Positions 54,727 through 64,000 of a stretch of DNA of 64,000 nt are shown piece by piece. Position 1 is the stretch's first letter. Each line of letters begins with the position of its first letter. The notes under the pieces were generated by a model. The model was not told the origin of the DNA, searched no databases, and saw only the letters and a list, made by a program, of their open reading frames with translations. Source of the stretch: Oscillatoria sp. SIO1A7. GTDB taxonomy: Bacteria; Cyanobacteriota; Cyanobacteriia; Cyanobacteriales; Laspinemataceae. The position numbers and the translations under genes are program-made. Location of the stretch: positions 124,001 to 188,000 of the forward strand of contig JAAHFN010000001.1 of the NCBI GenBank assembly GCA_010672965.1. Reading direction: 5' to 3'.

Positions 54727-55525
54727 GAATTGCTTCTTTACTAGAGTGACGTCTCGATCTGCATTCGAGTGCCAGCGAGTGGGTAGCCGATAGCTGGTAC
54801 GCCTGACGAAGTAGTATTTACTACAGGTTCTGTTAACCTAATTCCGGTTTTCTGCCAAAATACTTTTCAAAATAATTGGTTGGTTCAGTCGTAACTACTC
54901 TGGCCCGCTTGCCAATTAGCATACGGGTCCTCTCTAAGTGAGGGGATTGTTTTTGCTGCGATAAACTAACAATATCTATGATGAACTCAGAACTTTTTGG
55001 CGTCAGTAGTATTTGAGGGGAAGATCTCCGAACTTTTTGGATCGGCTCCAGAAAAATCTATAACCTCTCAATTCCCTCAGAATCGATAGGGGTTGACTTT
55101 TGGCGGCCATAAGGCTCTCTATAGCAGAAACGGCAAACCAAAAAAATAAAATCAATTTAAACCTCCTTATATCAAATACATAACTCTATAAACAACGGCT
55201 ATTTGGGTAGGTCCTATCTTAAAAGCACCAAGAGAGATTTCCCAATTACCATCTTTTTTATATATTACAATCATACTACAAAACTGTCAATGAGCAAAAA
55301 TACTTAATTTAATAGCCAAAACTTTCTAGCTAGTAGTCTGTAGTTTTGAAAAGTGAGCGATTTACCTTAATAAATAAAAGCTGTAATGCGCAATATTAAT
55401 AATTTTATTTTGTAATGAAAAAGTATGCAACCTTATTTGATATCGAGGTGGATGTTCATTTTAGCTGGCAGCGGGGAAGTTTAGGTGGGAGCGCCTTAAA
55501 AAGTTATTTCCCGTCAGAAAATAAT

Positions 55526-55565
55526 AGCCTCATTTTTACTTAGTTAGCTAGCTAAAAATGAGGCT
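55526..55565 (-). terminator. Probable terminator after the RTX protein gene
   Basis: AGCCTCATTTTTA pairs with TAAAAATGAGGCT around a 14-base loop. On the minus strand it is followed by ATTATTTTC. It lies about 55 bases beyond the stop codon. Confidence 0.5.
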
Positions 55566-55619
55566 TGGCGATCGCGAATCTAATACGAGGGAAGCGCGGG
55601 AAGCGCAAATATTATTTTT

Positions 55620-58600
55620 TTAGCCCAAATTAATGGTTTTACCCAGATAAATTGGAGTATTGTTGCCAATTTGAACAAAAATCGGTTGAACTCCCTTAGC
55701 ATCCCCGACTTCTACATCAGTGAAAGTAACCGTAGCTAAATCCGTGTTGGGGTCGAAATAAGTAGAGCTGAACTTGCCGCTGGCCGGGGCATTGCCAATA
55801 ATAAGCTGAAAATCCTCTGGTAATTTATTGCCAACATCTAACCCAACAAGCTGACCGCTAATTTTGCCATTTTGTGGCGCACTAGCCTGAATATCGAGGG
55901 AATAAAAGTCATCTCCCGAGAGAACAGCCCCTGGAGTCCAAGGCTCTTGACCAAAGGCGATCGCCCCTTGGCTTATATTAGTTTTGAGTTGGTAGTCGCG
56001 GTTAGTCGGATCTGCAAAAATCGAACTAAAGTCAGAAGTTTCCAGATTGTTGACATCTACCACATCGCTGGTATTCAGTACATAGGCATTACCGGAAGAG
56101 ATATTATTCTCGACTGTAGATCCATCCAGAGTACCTCCTCGAGCATTAAACAATATCTCCCCATCGATAGTATTGTTTCTGAGATTAATGTTTGGCCCAC
56201 CAAGTAGCGTACTATTGTAGAATTTGAATCCTTCAATGCTGGTGTTGTATATGACATTGTTTTCGACATCATAGCCTTTTGATTTCTCCAGAGTAATTCC
56301 AGTAGAGCCCCAATATTGGTTACTTTTATCGGCTAGAGCCTGGATATCGTGAATGCTGTTGTAAGCAATTTGGCTACCGCCTCCGTCACTTTCAAAAGCA
56401 GTAATAGCACCAAAATCAACGGCTATTTTACCAGCATCATACAATTCGTTATTCAAAATCTTACTAGCACCATTGACATGTAAGTTAATTAATCGCGAGC
56501 CGCTACCAAAGAAAGTATTATTGGTAACTTCGTGTCCTTGACCGTAAAGATCGATTGCTCCAGCAACTACTCCCGAGTAGCCAATGTCGTGAATAACAGA
56601 ATTGGTTATTTGATGGCTCGTGCCCCTCATAAAAATACCGTTACCGGAGCTGTAGGCAATGCGACTATTTGTTATCAGATTATTACTGCCGTCAGTAATG
56701 GCAATACTTTTGCTAGTAGTTTGCCCAGGCTGTCCAGTCTCCCCATTCTCCCATATTTTATCGGCACCCGTGTCGTCGAATAAAGTCTTATGGGCACCAT
56801 ACTGAGAGTCAATTTCGTCCAAAATGACATTATTACTTCGCCAAACCTTGATTCCGGCACCAAACACGTTAATGTTTTCGAGGTTAATGTAATCTTTTTG
56901 GATTATTTCCCAAGCCCATTCTCGCCGCTTGGCCTCCACTGTATAATTGCTGGGATCATCGCTATTGGGAGACCACAAGAACAGCTCCCCGTTATCGTAA
57001 TACCACTCTTTTGCCGTATCTAGAGCTTCATACTTGCCCCACAAATAATAGGGGTTCAACTCTCGGGGTAAGTATTCTACGGAGCCTCCATAAGGAAAGT
57101 CAAACTCGATGCTTCCGTTAGAATTGCTGACAACCGTGCCGGTCTTAGGCGTCCAGATCCATCCGGGAATAGTATTAATTTTCGCACCAACCCAGAAATC
57201 ATCGGCAAAATTGGCATTGTCTAAATCGCTGTCGGTGTAATTGCCTCGCGCGATACTCCCCGCTGGAGCATTTGGGTTATCAATGCCGCCCGTATCGGAG
57301 ATCGCCAACTCGTTCCGGCTAATTGACGCCAGACTTTTACTATCGGGAATATTCGGCCAGCGAGCCTCAACCATCATCTCTCCGTTCACAAAAATTTGGT
57401 TGCTGCCTTCGCCTAAGTCCCAACCCATATTGGCTTTGTAAATCTCGCGATTATTCTGAGTCCAGCCGCTAATCAGTTCCGTCCCGCTTGTCGTCACTTC
57501 TTCATTAGCATAAGCCGTGAAAGTAATCGGCGCTCCGGCAGTTCCAGAATTCTGGGGAATGACTTTTTCCCGATAAGTCGCGCCGCGAATATAGACCGCA
57601 TCTCCCGCCTGAGCTATATCGGCCGCTTTTTGAATCGTTTTGAATGGGTCGTCAAAGGTTCCCGCACCCAAGTTGTTGCCATCAGCGGAGACGTAGTAGG
57701 CATTGCCAGTCGTAGTAATACTTTGAGAGGAAACAACGAGATTGTAGTCAGTATCGCTATTGCCCGAGACCCGAACGTAGTAGCTGCCAGCATCTAGGGG
57801 AGTAGCAATAACATCTGCTACAGTGCCACCCTGGGCTGAAGATTCCAGAACATTGCCGCTACTGTCGAGGAGTTCTATATCTGCATTGGCAGTCAGATTG
57901 TCGATCGCCACGCGGAAATTGCTCTTAGAACTTAGAGCGAATTTGTAGTAATCCTCAGGATCTGTAGCACCTACCGCATCATTAAAAGGTCGATTTCCTT
58001 CCAGAGTGCCAATATCCCAGGCTGCAGCCTGGGTGCTGCCTGCTGGCTGGGCATCAATATTAACCGTGCCATCTACGGCAGCATAAGTCGTTCCGTCAAA
58101 ACCATTCCAGCCGAAACTGGTACTGCCGTTGAAATTAACCAACGGAGTAAAGCTGAGATTATTCAGGTCGGCAACATCAATCTCTTGATTTGCCGTCACG
58201 GAGACGCCGCCTAGTTTAAGCATGCCGAAAGTCGGCAGAGAAGTTACTTTAATTTTGGCGAGGCTATCCCCATCAACATCGCTGAAAGCGCTAGTAAAGT
58301 CAGCGACATTAAAGGCGATTTCAGTGTTTTGGTTGTTGGACTGGTTTAGATCGGCGATCGTGGGCGCATTGTTGCCTGGATTGCCCGGATTGATGTTCAG
58401 AATAACTTTAGCCGCCGTAGCCGCATATTCCGTGCCGTCATGGCCGGTCCAGTCGAAACTGGCGTTACCGTTAAAGTTGGCATCGGGAGTAAAATTCAGA
58501 TTGCCTAAGTCGCCGAGATTAATTTCTTGGTTGAGGTTAACCGCAGTGCCACTGAGTTTAAGAGTGCCATTCCCTGGCAGGGCAGTAATTTGTATTTTGG

Positions 58601-60086
58601 CGAGGCGATCGCCGTCAATGTCTGAGAACTGACTGGTAAAGTCCGTGGCACTAAAAGCAATATCGGTGTTTTCGGTTCCCGTGCGGATCAGGGAAGTAAC
58701 AGTCGGTGCATTGTTGATTGCTGTTGTAGCAGAATTGCCGGTATTGCCCGCAGTATCTGTATTGCCGGTATTGCCCGCAGTATCTGTATTGCCGGTATTG
58801 CCCGCAGTATCTGTATTGCCGATATTGCCAGCGCTATCCGTAGCGCCAGTATTGCCAGTATTATCGGGATTGCCAGTATTGCCAGCGCTATCCGTAGCGC
58901 CAGTATTGTTATCTCGATTATTAGTAGTTATATTGTTACTGACAAGTTCCGGGAAGTTTCGGTTATCAATACTATCGCCAGCGTTATTGGTGCTGGCAGT
59001 GTTGTTAGTATTGCTGGAATTATCGATACTATCAGTACCGATACCGATCGCACTATCGAGATTGTCAAAGTTATTATTGCTTGCAGAGTTATTCGTACTA
59101 TCTGTACTATCGATGGGCTCTCTATTTTGAGGTGACAAATTGCTGCGGTTTCTAGGCGCTTGAGTTACAGCAGTCTCTGCCAAGAAGTTATCTGCGGAGG
59201 CGATCGCGCTAATATCAACTTCTCTAACGATAGCCAAATATTCGCCAGTGACGGCATTTTGGATAATAGCGTGACCTTCGTATTCTTCAGTGCCAGCTAA
59301 TATATTTAATTGTTGGAATGTCAAACCATCGGTTAATTGGATAAAATCCTGGCCAATGGTAAAGTCCATTATGTAGTCGGCGTCAGAGACATTAGGACCT
59401 CCGGTGCCCGAACCGATAGCGAAGCGATCGCTACCGCTGCCGCCTGTTAGCGTATCCGCACCTTTGTCGCCAAATAGGGTGTCATTCCCTTTATCTCCAA
59501 AGAGCCAATCATTGTCTTGGCCGCCTCGAACAAGATCGTCGTCCTGACCGCCATATAATGTATCTTCTCCTTGGTTGCCATTCAGAGTATCGTTGCCAAT
59601 ATTGCCAAATAAAAAGTCATCGTCTATACCACCTAATACCTCGTCATTTCCTAAATTGCCCCAAAGGGTATCGCTATCTTTGTCACCGAAGACAAAATCA
59701 TTTTCTTCTCCGCCCCATGCAATGTCATTTCCCTGGCCGCCCCGAAGGGTATCGTTGCCAAGGTTGCCATTGAGAATATCATCCCCAAGGTTTCCATTAA
59801 CAAAGTCATCCCCTCCCATACCGATAACCATATCGTCACTTTCTAGAGCAAGAATCATTTCCGATCGCTCTGAAGCTGTGGTGCTATCGGGAAGGTCGCT
59901 TAAATAGTAAGCGTAATCAAAGCCAGAGATTGGTTGGCGCAACTCATAGCGACCGTAGAGGCTAAAATGCTCTGTTGCCGAGCTAAATTGCCCGCTTTCT
60001 ACGGCAGCTTGCACGTCGATATTATTGGTCAAGTAGAAGTCTTCATCTACCAAGACACCAAAGGTATTAGTTTCTAGCAACTCCAT
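55620..60086 (-). CDS. Very large RTX surface protein with beta-helix domain
   Basis: 1488 residues. N-terminal YYL/NIDV repeats (about 10-75) resemble those of the 855-residue protein. Then RTX calcium-binding nonapeptides (about 90-215, GGxGNDxLxG), a linker with TDTAGNTGN units (27-base repeats, 58740-58830), two cadherin-like tandem-95 domains (FTSQFSDIDGDRLAKI and FTSAFSDVDGDSLAKI), a PPC domain, and a long right-handed parallel beta helix starting YYVSADGNNLGAGTFDDPF, with PbH1 rungs to about 1380. The helix may act on polysaccharides like pectate-lyase-type enzymes or bind them. Secretion by type I export is expected from the RTX part. No exporter gene is nearby. Confidence 0.9.
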   Translation of the reverse strand: MELLETNTFGVLVDEDFYLTNNIDVQAAVESGQFSSATEHFSLYGRYELRQPISGFDYAYYLSDLPDSTTASERSEMILALESDDMVIGMGGDDFVNGNLGDDILNGNLGNDTLRGGQGNDIAWGGEENDFVFGDKDSDTLWGNLGNDEVLGGIDDDFLFGNIGNDTLNGNQGEDTLYGGQDDDLVRGGQDNDWLFGDKGNDTLFGDKGADTLTGGSGSDRFAIGSGTGGPNVSDADYIMDFTIGQDFIQLTDGLTFQQLNILAGTEEYEGHAIIQNAVTGEYLAIVREVDISAIASADNFLAETAVTQAPRNRSNLSPQNREPIDSTDSTNNSASNNNFDNLDSAIGIGTDSIDNSSNTNNTASTNNAGDSIDNRNFPELVSNNITTNNRDNNTGATDSAGNTGNPDNTGNTGATDSAGNIGNTDTAGNTGNTDTAGNTGNTDTAGNTGNSATTAINNAPTVTSLIRTGTENTDIAFSATDFTSQFSDIDGDRLAKIQITALPGNGTLKLSGTAVNLNQEINLGDLGNLNFTPDANFNGNASFDWTGHDGTEYAATAAKVILNINPGNPGNNAPTIADLNQSNNQNTEIAFNVADFTSAFSDVDGDSLAKIKVTSLPTFGMLKLGGVSVTANQEIDVADLNNLSFTPLVNFNGSTSFGWNGFDGTTYAAVDGTVNIDAQPAGSTQAAAWDIGTLEGNRPFNDAVGATDPEDYYKFALSSKSNFRVAIDNLTANADIELLDSSGNVLESSAQGGTVADVIATPLDAGSYYVRVSGNSDTDYNLVVSSQSITTTGNAYYVSADGNNLGAGTFDDPFKTIQKAADIAQAGDAVYIRGATYREKVIPQNSGTAGAPITFTAYANEEVTTSGTELISGWTQNNREIYKANMGWDLGEGSNQIFVNGEMMVEARWPNIPDSKSLASISRNELAISDTGGIDNPNAPAGSIARGNYTDSDLDNANFADDFWVGAKINTIPGWIWTPKTGTVVSNSNGSIEFDFPYGGSVEYLPRELNPYYLWGKYEALDTAKEWYYDNGELFLWSPNSDDPSNYTVEAKRREWAWEIIQKDYINLENINVFGAGIKVWRSNNVILDEIDSQYGAHKTLFDDTGADKIWENGETGQPGQTTSKSIAITDGSNNLITNSRIAYSSGNGIFMRGTSHQITNSVIHDIGYSGVVAGAIDLYGQGHEVTNNTFFGSGSRLINLHVNGASKILNNELYDAGKIAVDFGAITAFESDGGGSQIAYNSIHDIQALADKSNQYWGSTGITLEKSKGYDVENNVIYNTSIEGFKFYNSTLLGGPNINLRNNTIDGEILFNARGGTLDGSTVENNISSGNAYVLNTSDVVDVNNLETSDFSSIFADPTNRDYQLKTNISQGAIAFGQEPWTPGAVLSGDDFYSLDIQASAPQNGKISGQLVGLDVGNKLPEDFQLIIGNAPASGKFSSTYFDPNTDLATVTFTDVEVGDAKGVQPIFVQIGNNTPIYLGKTINLG

Positions 60087-60301
60087 AGATAACCAGGATT
60101 TAAAAGTACGGCTATTTCTAACTAATTATTCTGAATAATACCTAAGATTCCGGTCTTTATTTGAACAACAAAAATAATTAATTTTGCTTTAATGTCTTTC
60201 TCATTTTTTATTTAAAAAGCTATATATAACAGTGCAATTAGTTGCGCTATATACATTAAATAATAAATCCGGTCAACTTAAGAAACCGGAACGATAGCAT
60301 T

Positions 60302-60408
60302 TATAGCAGTAAGCGATTAGCTGTCAGCGGTCAGCAGTCAGCTAAAGTCTTGCCATACGCACTCAAGCGCGTTTTGTAACTGTCCTAACTTTAGTCGGTA
60401 GTGCTATA
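60302..60408. mobile_element. MITE-like element, family 8
   Basis: TATAGCAGTAAGCG and CGGTAGTGCTATA are inverted ends. The interior CAGTCAGCTAAAGTCTTGCC matches the copy at 9362. Confidence 0.65.
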
Positions 60409-60443
60409 TTTTTGAAAATTAAATCTAATTGTTAGATTTAATT

Positions 60444-60582
60444 ATATCAAGTCCGGTTAAATACTCATAAATACCGTACCGTAGGGGCAGTCAAGAGCGT
60501 GGCTGCCCCGATTGGTCTGGGGCGGGCACGGGGGGAACGGGGGGACTGCCCCTACTATGACTGTTTAACCGGATTTGATATA
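60444..60582. mobile_element. MITE-like element, family 2, copy b
   Basis: ATATCAAGTCCGGTTAAATA and TTTAACCGGATTTGATATA are inverted ends. The core GTAGGGGCAG...CTGCCCCTAC differs from the family-3-type core of the other copies. Confidence 0.7.
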
Positions 60583-60701
60583 ACAATTAATTTTATGATT
60601 TTTATTGCGATTGCTCCCCGGTCAGCCTTACGTCTGCTATTGCTGCCCTATTGAGATATTGCCTATTCTTGATGATATTTCTAAGGTGAAATCCCTACGT
60701 T

Positions 60702-60849
60702 ATATCATGTCGGTTTGAATGCCCAAAAAAAGCTTCTGCGTAGGACGGGCGTCCCGCCTGTCCCAAAGATACCAAGCGGACAGGCGGGACGCCCCTCCTA
60801 CGGTAGATTACAAACTTTTTCTGTGGGTATTTAACCGGACTTTATATTA
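60702..60849. mobile_element. MITE-like element, family 2, copy c
   Basis: ATATCATGTCGGTTTGAATG and TATTTAACCGGACTTTATA are inverted ends. The core palindrome GTAGGACGGGCGTCCCGCC / GGCGGGACGCCCCTCCTAC is the module shared with family 3. Confidence 0.7.
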
Positions 60850-61242
60850 GTCCTTGATGTACTGCTTATTAATATGGCATTTTTACTGTAGCGAAGGTGC
60901 GATCGCGATCGCAATCGAGAAATACATTAGCGTCTAAATTATTCGCGTTCTAGCAATAAAAACGGTAACTAATGCGCGCAACAGGTTTCTGGCTACTCTT
61001 ACGATCGCAACCGATTTAGACGCCCTATATATGTCTTGAAAAATTATGCTCATAAATGCCGTAACAAGCGCGATCGCTTCATATTTTCTCTTGAGATAGC
61101 GTGCTATCTTTTTTTCTATATTCCACCCACTTTTAATTAATATCAACGATCCGGGGCGCTATCCGGAAACCCGAGGGGGATTGATGCCGATTTGATATCA
61201 GCGATAATCGCGGATTTGATATAATTACCGACATGCTACAAG

Positions 61243-61365
61243 TATAGCACTATGCATTAAAGTTAGGATAATTAAAGGCTGGCCAAAGCTAGGAACGGCA
61301 GTCGTGCAGAAGAGCTACGCTCTGCCCTCCGCGCATGGGCTGACCGCTGACCGCTGACTGCTATT
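61243..61365. mobile_element. MITE-like element, family 8, abutting a stop codon
   Basis: TATAGCACTATGCATTAAAG at the left and GACCGCTGACTGCTATTA at the right. The right end coincides with the stop codon of the kinase gene. Confidence 0.55.
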
Positions 61366-63769
61366 AAGGTGCTTGCCATACTTGAATAGTTCCGTCGTCG
61401 CTGCCGCTGACAATAGTCTGGCCGTCGGCGCTAAAGGCGATAGAGCGAACCCGCCCGCGATGACCTTTAAGGGTGTCTAGCTCTTTGCCGGTAGCTAAAT
61501 CCCATAATTTGACAGTGCGATCGTCGCTGGCACTAGCTAAGAACTGACCGTCAGGGCTAACAGCAATGGCATTTACTTTGCGAGTATGACCTTTGAGCTG
61601 GCGGAGACGATCGCCTGTAGCAACATCCCAAAGTTGAATGCGGCTGGAATTGGTGCTAGCTAGAGTTTGGCCATCGGCACTAAATGCAACAGAGTTTATA
61701 TATGAAGAGCTGCCTTCGAGGGTTTGCAGGGCTTGGCCGGTGTTAGCATCCCAAATTTTGATAGTTCCGTCTTTTTCGGCACTGCCAGTAGCGATCGCCT
61801 TGCTATCGGGACTAAATGCGATCGACAAAACCCGGTCTGTATGGCCCGTCAAGGCTTGCTGCACTTGGCCGCTATTGGCATCCCAGAGCAAAACCCTGAA
61901 ATCTCCACCAATTCCCCCGGACCCGCTGGCCAGAGTTTGACCGTCAGCACTAAACGCCACTGCATGAACTTGATCTCGATGTTCCGTAAGAGTGCGCCGC
62001 AAACGACCATTACTGGCATTCCAAAGCATAATATTGCTATCAGCGCTGCCACTGGCAAGGGTCTGCCCGTCGGGACTAATCGCTACAGACAATACCGGAC
62101 CCATATGTCGGGAGAGAGAGTTTACCCTGTCTCCGGTACTGGGATTCCAGAGCCTGACATCATTGTCCCCGCTACCACTGGCGATCGCTCCACCATTGCT
62201 AGCGATCGCCACAGAATTCACGCGCTTATTATGTGCTTTGATAGTGGCCAGAGAAGACCCGCCAGAAGCAGTCTTAGGGGGCCGCGTCTGCTCCGGTGTA
62301 GGCTCGGGCTTCGGCTCGGGCGTCGGCTCGGGCGTTGGCTCGGGCGTCGGCTCTGGCGTTGGCTCGGGCGTCGGCTCTGGCGTTGGCTCGGGCGTCGGCT
62401 CTGGCGTTGGCTCGGGCTTCGGCTCTGGCGTTGGCTCGGGCGTCGGCTCGGGCGTCGGCTCGGGCTTCGGCTCGGGCTTCGGCTCGGGCTTCGGCTCGGG
62501 CGTCGGCTCGGGCGTCGGCTCGGGCTTCGGCTCGGATGTAGGTTTTGGAATAGGCTGGGATGTCGGCTGGGCAGTGGGGCTGGCTGTGGGCTGTGGCGTT
62601 GGGGTGGGAGAAGAAGTAGGCGGCTTTGGCGTTGCGGCAGGAATGGAGGTAGAGGGTTGCTGAACAAGCGGCGATCGCTGAGCATTATAGATTTCAAATC
62701 CCGCCCAACCCAGCACTAGGATGACAGCACCCACTACCCATTTTGTATAAGAAGGAAGATCCCCTTGAGCTTGGTTTGCCAAAGTCTGGTTTTGGTTTTT
62801 TTGCCCGGGACTGGCTGCAACAGTGCCTACCTGCGAAAGTTCTCCGCTAGAACCGGGCTGAGTACCCGGGCGAGTTGTAAAACCACTATTGAGCTGCGCC
62901 AAACGCTGCTGTAAATCTCCGGTACTTTGCGGCCGAGAAGCTGGGAGCAGCCCCATCAGCTCGTCTATAAAATCTGCCAGAGGTGCGGAGACTTGGGGGG
63001 CGTTTTCTCGCCACAAAAGTTTACCCGTTTTCGGATCTTCCTTAAACGTAGTAGGTGCTTTGCCGGTAAGCAAATAAACAAATGTGCGACCCAAGGAAAA
63101 GAAATCTGATTGGGGTACGGCTTTGCCTGTCGCCTGTTCTGGAGCAGTATAGCCAGCGGAAATAATCCCAGTAACATTTTCTCCACTTTGAACTTTCTCG
63201 AAGTAAGTCTGAGTAACCTCCCGCGCCGCGCCAAAGTCAATCAATACCAAGCGACCATTGGGAGCGAGCATAATATTAGAAGGCTTGATATCCCGATGGA
63301 AAAAGTTTTGTTGGTGAACCCGATGCAAAATAGCGGCTAATTCCTTGAGCCATTGGATAGCTTGGGATTCCTCGATGGGCTCAAAATCGCGATTTTTGAA
63401 CCACTGCACTAAATCCTCCCCATCTATATATTCCATAACCAAGCAATGTAGGGGCTCCTTGGCATTTCTGGGCATATAGGTGAAATAGCCCTCGCCTTTG
63501 GGAATTCCGGGGCGATTGAACTGGGCGAGTACCCGTGCTTCTTGCTGAAATAGGGAGACAGCTTTGGGGTCGCCCAGCAAGAGCATTTTCAAGACTTTGC
63601 GGTTGCCGCCTTCGCTGACCTCGAAAGTTTTGGCAAAACCACCTTTTCCCATTTCTCGGATAGCCCGATAGCGTCCTAAGAAGAGCAACTCGCTACCGCA
63701 ACTTTGGCAAAACTGGACGCTATCGGGATTTTCTGGGTTTGGGCATTGAGGATTAATGCAGATGCTCAT
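61364..63769 (-). CDS. 4-Cys Ser/Thr protein kinase with membrane helix, Pro-Glu linker and seven WD40 repeats
   Basis: 801 residues. Cys 4/9/21/24 zinc ribbon, kinase domain (about 33-295) with [26 protein letters not shown] and YTAPE, a membrane helix at about 345-360 ([18 protein letters not shown]), a 125-residue Pro/Glu/Lys linker made of PTPEPKPEP units, and seven WD40 blades (about 515-800). The kinase would be cytoplasmic and the propeller outside, with the linker as a wall-spanning spacer. The kinase differs from the other three in phrases and looks like a separate branch. Confidence 0.92.
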   Translation of the reverse strand: MSICINPQCPNPENPDSVQFCQSCGSELLFLGRYRAIREMGKGGFAKTFEVSEGGNRKVLKMLLLGDPKAVSLFQQEARVLAQFNRPGIPKGEGYFTYMPRNAKEPLHCLVMEYIDGEDLVQWFKNRDFEPIEESQAIQWLKELAAILHRVHQQNFFHRDIKPSNIMLAPNGRLVLIDFGAAREVTQTYFEKVQSGENVTGIISAGYTAPEQATGKAVPQSDFFSLGRTFVYLLTGKAPTTFKEDPKTGKLLWRENAPQVSAPLADFIDELMGLLPASRPQSTGDLQQRLAQLNSGFTTRPGTQPGSSGELSQVGTVAASPGQKNQNQTLANQAQGDLPSYTKWVVGAVILVLGWAGFEIYNAQRSPLVQQPSTSIPAATPKPPTSSPTPTPQPTASPTAQPTSQPIPKPTSEPKPEPTPEPTPEPKPEPKPEPKPEPTPEPTPEPTPEPKPEPTPEPTPEPTPEPTPEPTPEPTPEPTPEPTPEPKPEPTPEQTRPPKTASGGSSLATIKAHNKRVNSVAIASNGGAIASGSGDNDVRLWNPSTGDRVNSLSRHMGPVLSVAISPDGQTLASGSADSNIMLWNASNGRLRRTLTEHRDQVHAVAFSADGQTLASGSGGIGGDFRVLLWDANSGQVQQALTGHTDRVLSIAFSPDSKAIATGSAEKDGTIKIWDANTGQALQTLEGSSSYINSVAFSADGQTLASTNSSRIQLWDVATGDRLRQLKGHTRKVNAIAVSPDGQFLASASDDRTVKLWDLATGKELDTLKGHRGRVRSIAFSADGQTIVSGSDDGTIQVWQAP
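62293..62530. repeat. Tandem repeat encoding the Pro-Glu linker
   Basis: Units of GGCTCGGGCGTC/GGCTCGGGCTTC (6-12 bases, in frame) encode PEPTPEP or PEPKPEP on the minus strand. On the plus strand they create long spurious Gly/Val or Ala/Arg frames. Confidence 0.85.
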
Positions 63770-64000
63770 CTGATTTTTTAGTCTTTAGATTTTAGTTTTG
63801 GATTGTAAGCCTCGGGTTGCAGGCCGGAACTGGGGGACTGGGGGACTGGGAGACATGGGGACATAGGGACCCAGAAAAATGGGAACCGGGGGACTGGGAG
63901 ACATGGGGACCGGGGGACATGGGGACAAGGGATAAGGAGAAGCTTTTTGACCAAATTGGTGACAGTCCTTGGGGTTCGTTCCTGTCTCGAAACCTGCAAA
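63770..64000. repeat. G-rich repeat tract at the right edge
   Basis: GGGGGACTG and GGGACATG units cover 63820-63930. The last 70 bases show no supported gene; a gene could begin beyond the edge. Confidence 0.6.

Larger units (their letters stand above)
54384..55619. other. Long intergenic stretch between the sigma gene and the RTX protein gene
   Basis: No gene is supported over 1.2 kb. It holds the candidate operator at 54660-54726, a GGGTCCTCTCTAAGTGAGGGG hairpin near 54925, duplicated GAACTTTTTGG at 54990 and 55030, and the hairpin at 55526. The 54540-55000 part is less AT-rich than the rest and could encode a small RNA, but nothing specific was recognised. Confidence 0.5.
60087..61363. 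other. Intergenic stretch filled with MITE-like elements
   Basis: Four elements (60302, 60444, 60702, 61243) occupy about 500 of 1270 bases. A GCGATCGCGATCGCAATCG run at 60899-60920 lies between them. No gene is supported. Confidence 0.6.

Noticed and set aside
61992-62719. Long Gly/Val- and Arg/Leu-rich frames on the plus strand
   Set aside because: They are shadows of the Pro-Glu linker and WD40 coding sequence of the kinase on the minus strand.
63778-63999. Pro-rich frame at the right edge
   Set aside because: It is translated from GGGGGACTG/GGGACATG repeats on the opposite strand.

Overview
The window looks like chromosomal DNA of a cyanobacterium, probably a filamentous one. The evidence is the very frequent GCGATCGC (HIP1) octamer, cyanobacterial families (4-Cys serine/threonine kinases with WD40 domains, DUF2232 next to a CobT-type protein, RemA next to gmk, a CSP41-like epimerase, a group 2 sigma factor, PEP-CTERM and RTX surface proteins), and unusually abundant heptanucleotide tandem repeats of the STRR type. 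No rRNA, tRNA, CRISPR array, prophage or intact insertion sequence was recognised.

Layout. 0-10 kb: the start of a secreted protein cut by the left edge, a membrane-anchored GH3 enzyme, a PD-(D/E)XK-like protein, three tandem 4-Cys kinases (two ending in seven-bladed WD40 propellers), a frameshifted antitoxin gene and a lone receiver protein. 11-21 kb: envelope lipoproteins and membrane proteins, a polyamine-type binding protein, a degraded stretch resembling the right end of an IS200/IS605 element, a coiled-coil protein, the translationally coupled DUF2232-cobT pair and a Crp/Fnr regulator. 21-34 kb: a very acidic 1057-residue coiled-coil protein, a sugar transferase, pgsA, an epimerase, an MscS channel with a DEP domain, surE, gmk, remA and an RqcH/NFACT protein. 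34-38.6 kb: an accessory zone with a small protein, a PEP-CTERM protein, an unrecognised gene and four decayed gene fragments. 38.5-43.3 kb: polysaccharide genes (GT4, GT2, long-form RmlA) and a Uma2 nuclease. 43.7-47.8 kb: a two-gene signalling unit. 48-60 kb: two large surface proteins sharing the same N-terminal repeat, with a cobO-type gene and a group 2 sigma factor between them. 61-64 kb: a fourth 4-Cys kinase with a long Pro-Glu linker.

Themes. Signalling (four kinases, one histidine kinase, one receiver-kinase hybrid, one receiver, one Crp, one sigma) is mixed with envelope and exopolysaccharide functions, which suits a matrix-forming, surface-living cyanobacterium. Two B12 steps (CobT-like, CobO) are present but apart.

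Intergenic space is dominated by two kinds of repeat: heptanucleotide STRR arrays, some of which run into reading frames, and at least eight families of short palindromic MITE-like elements. One of these lies in frame inside the N-terminal region of the MscS gene. Start sites were chosen by eye from ribosome binding sites and family N-termini. Family assignments rest on recognised motifs, not on searches.
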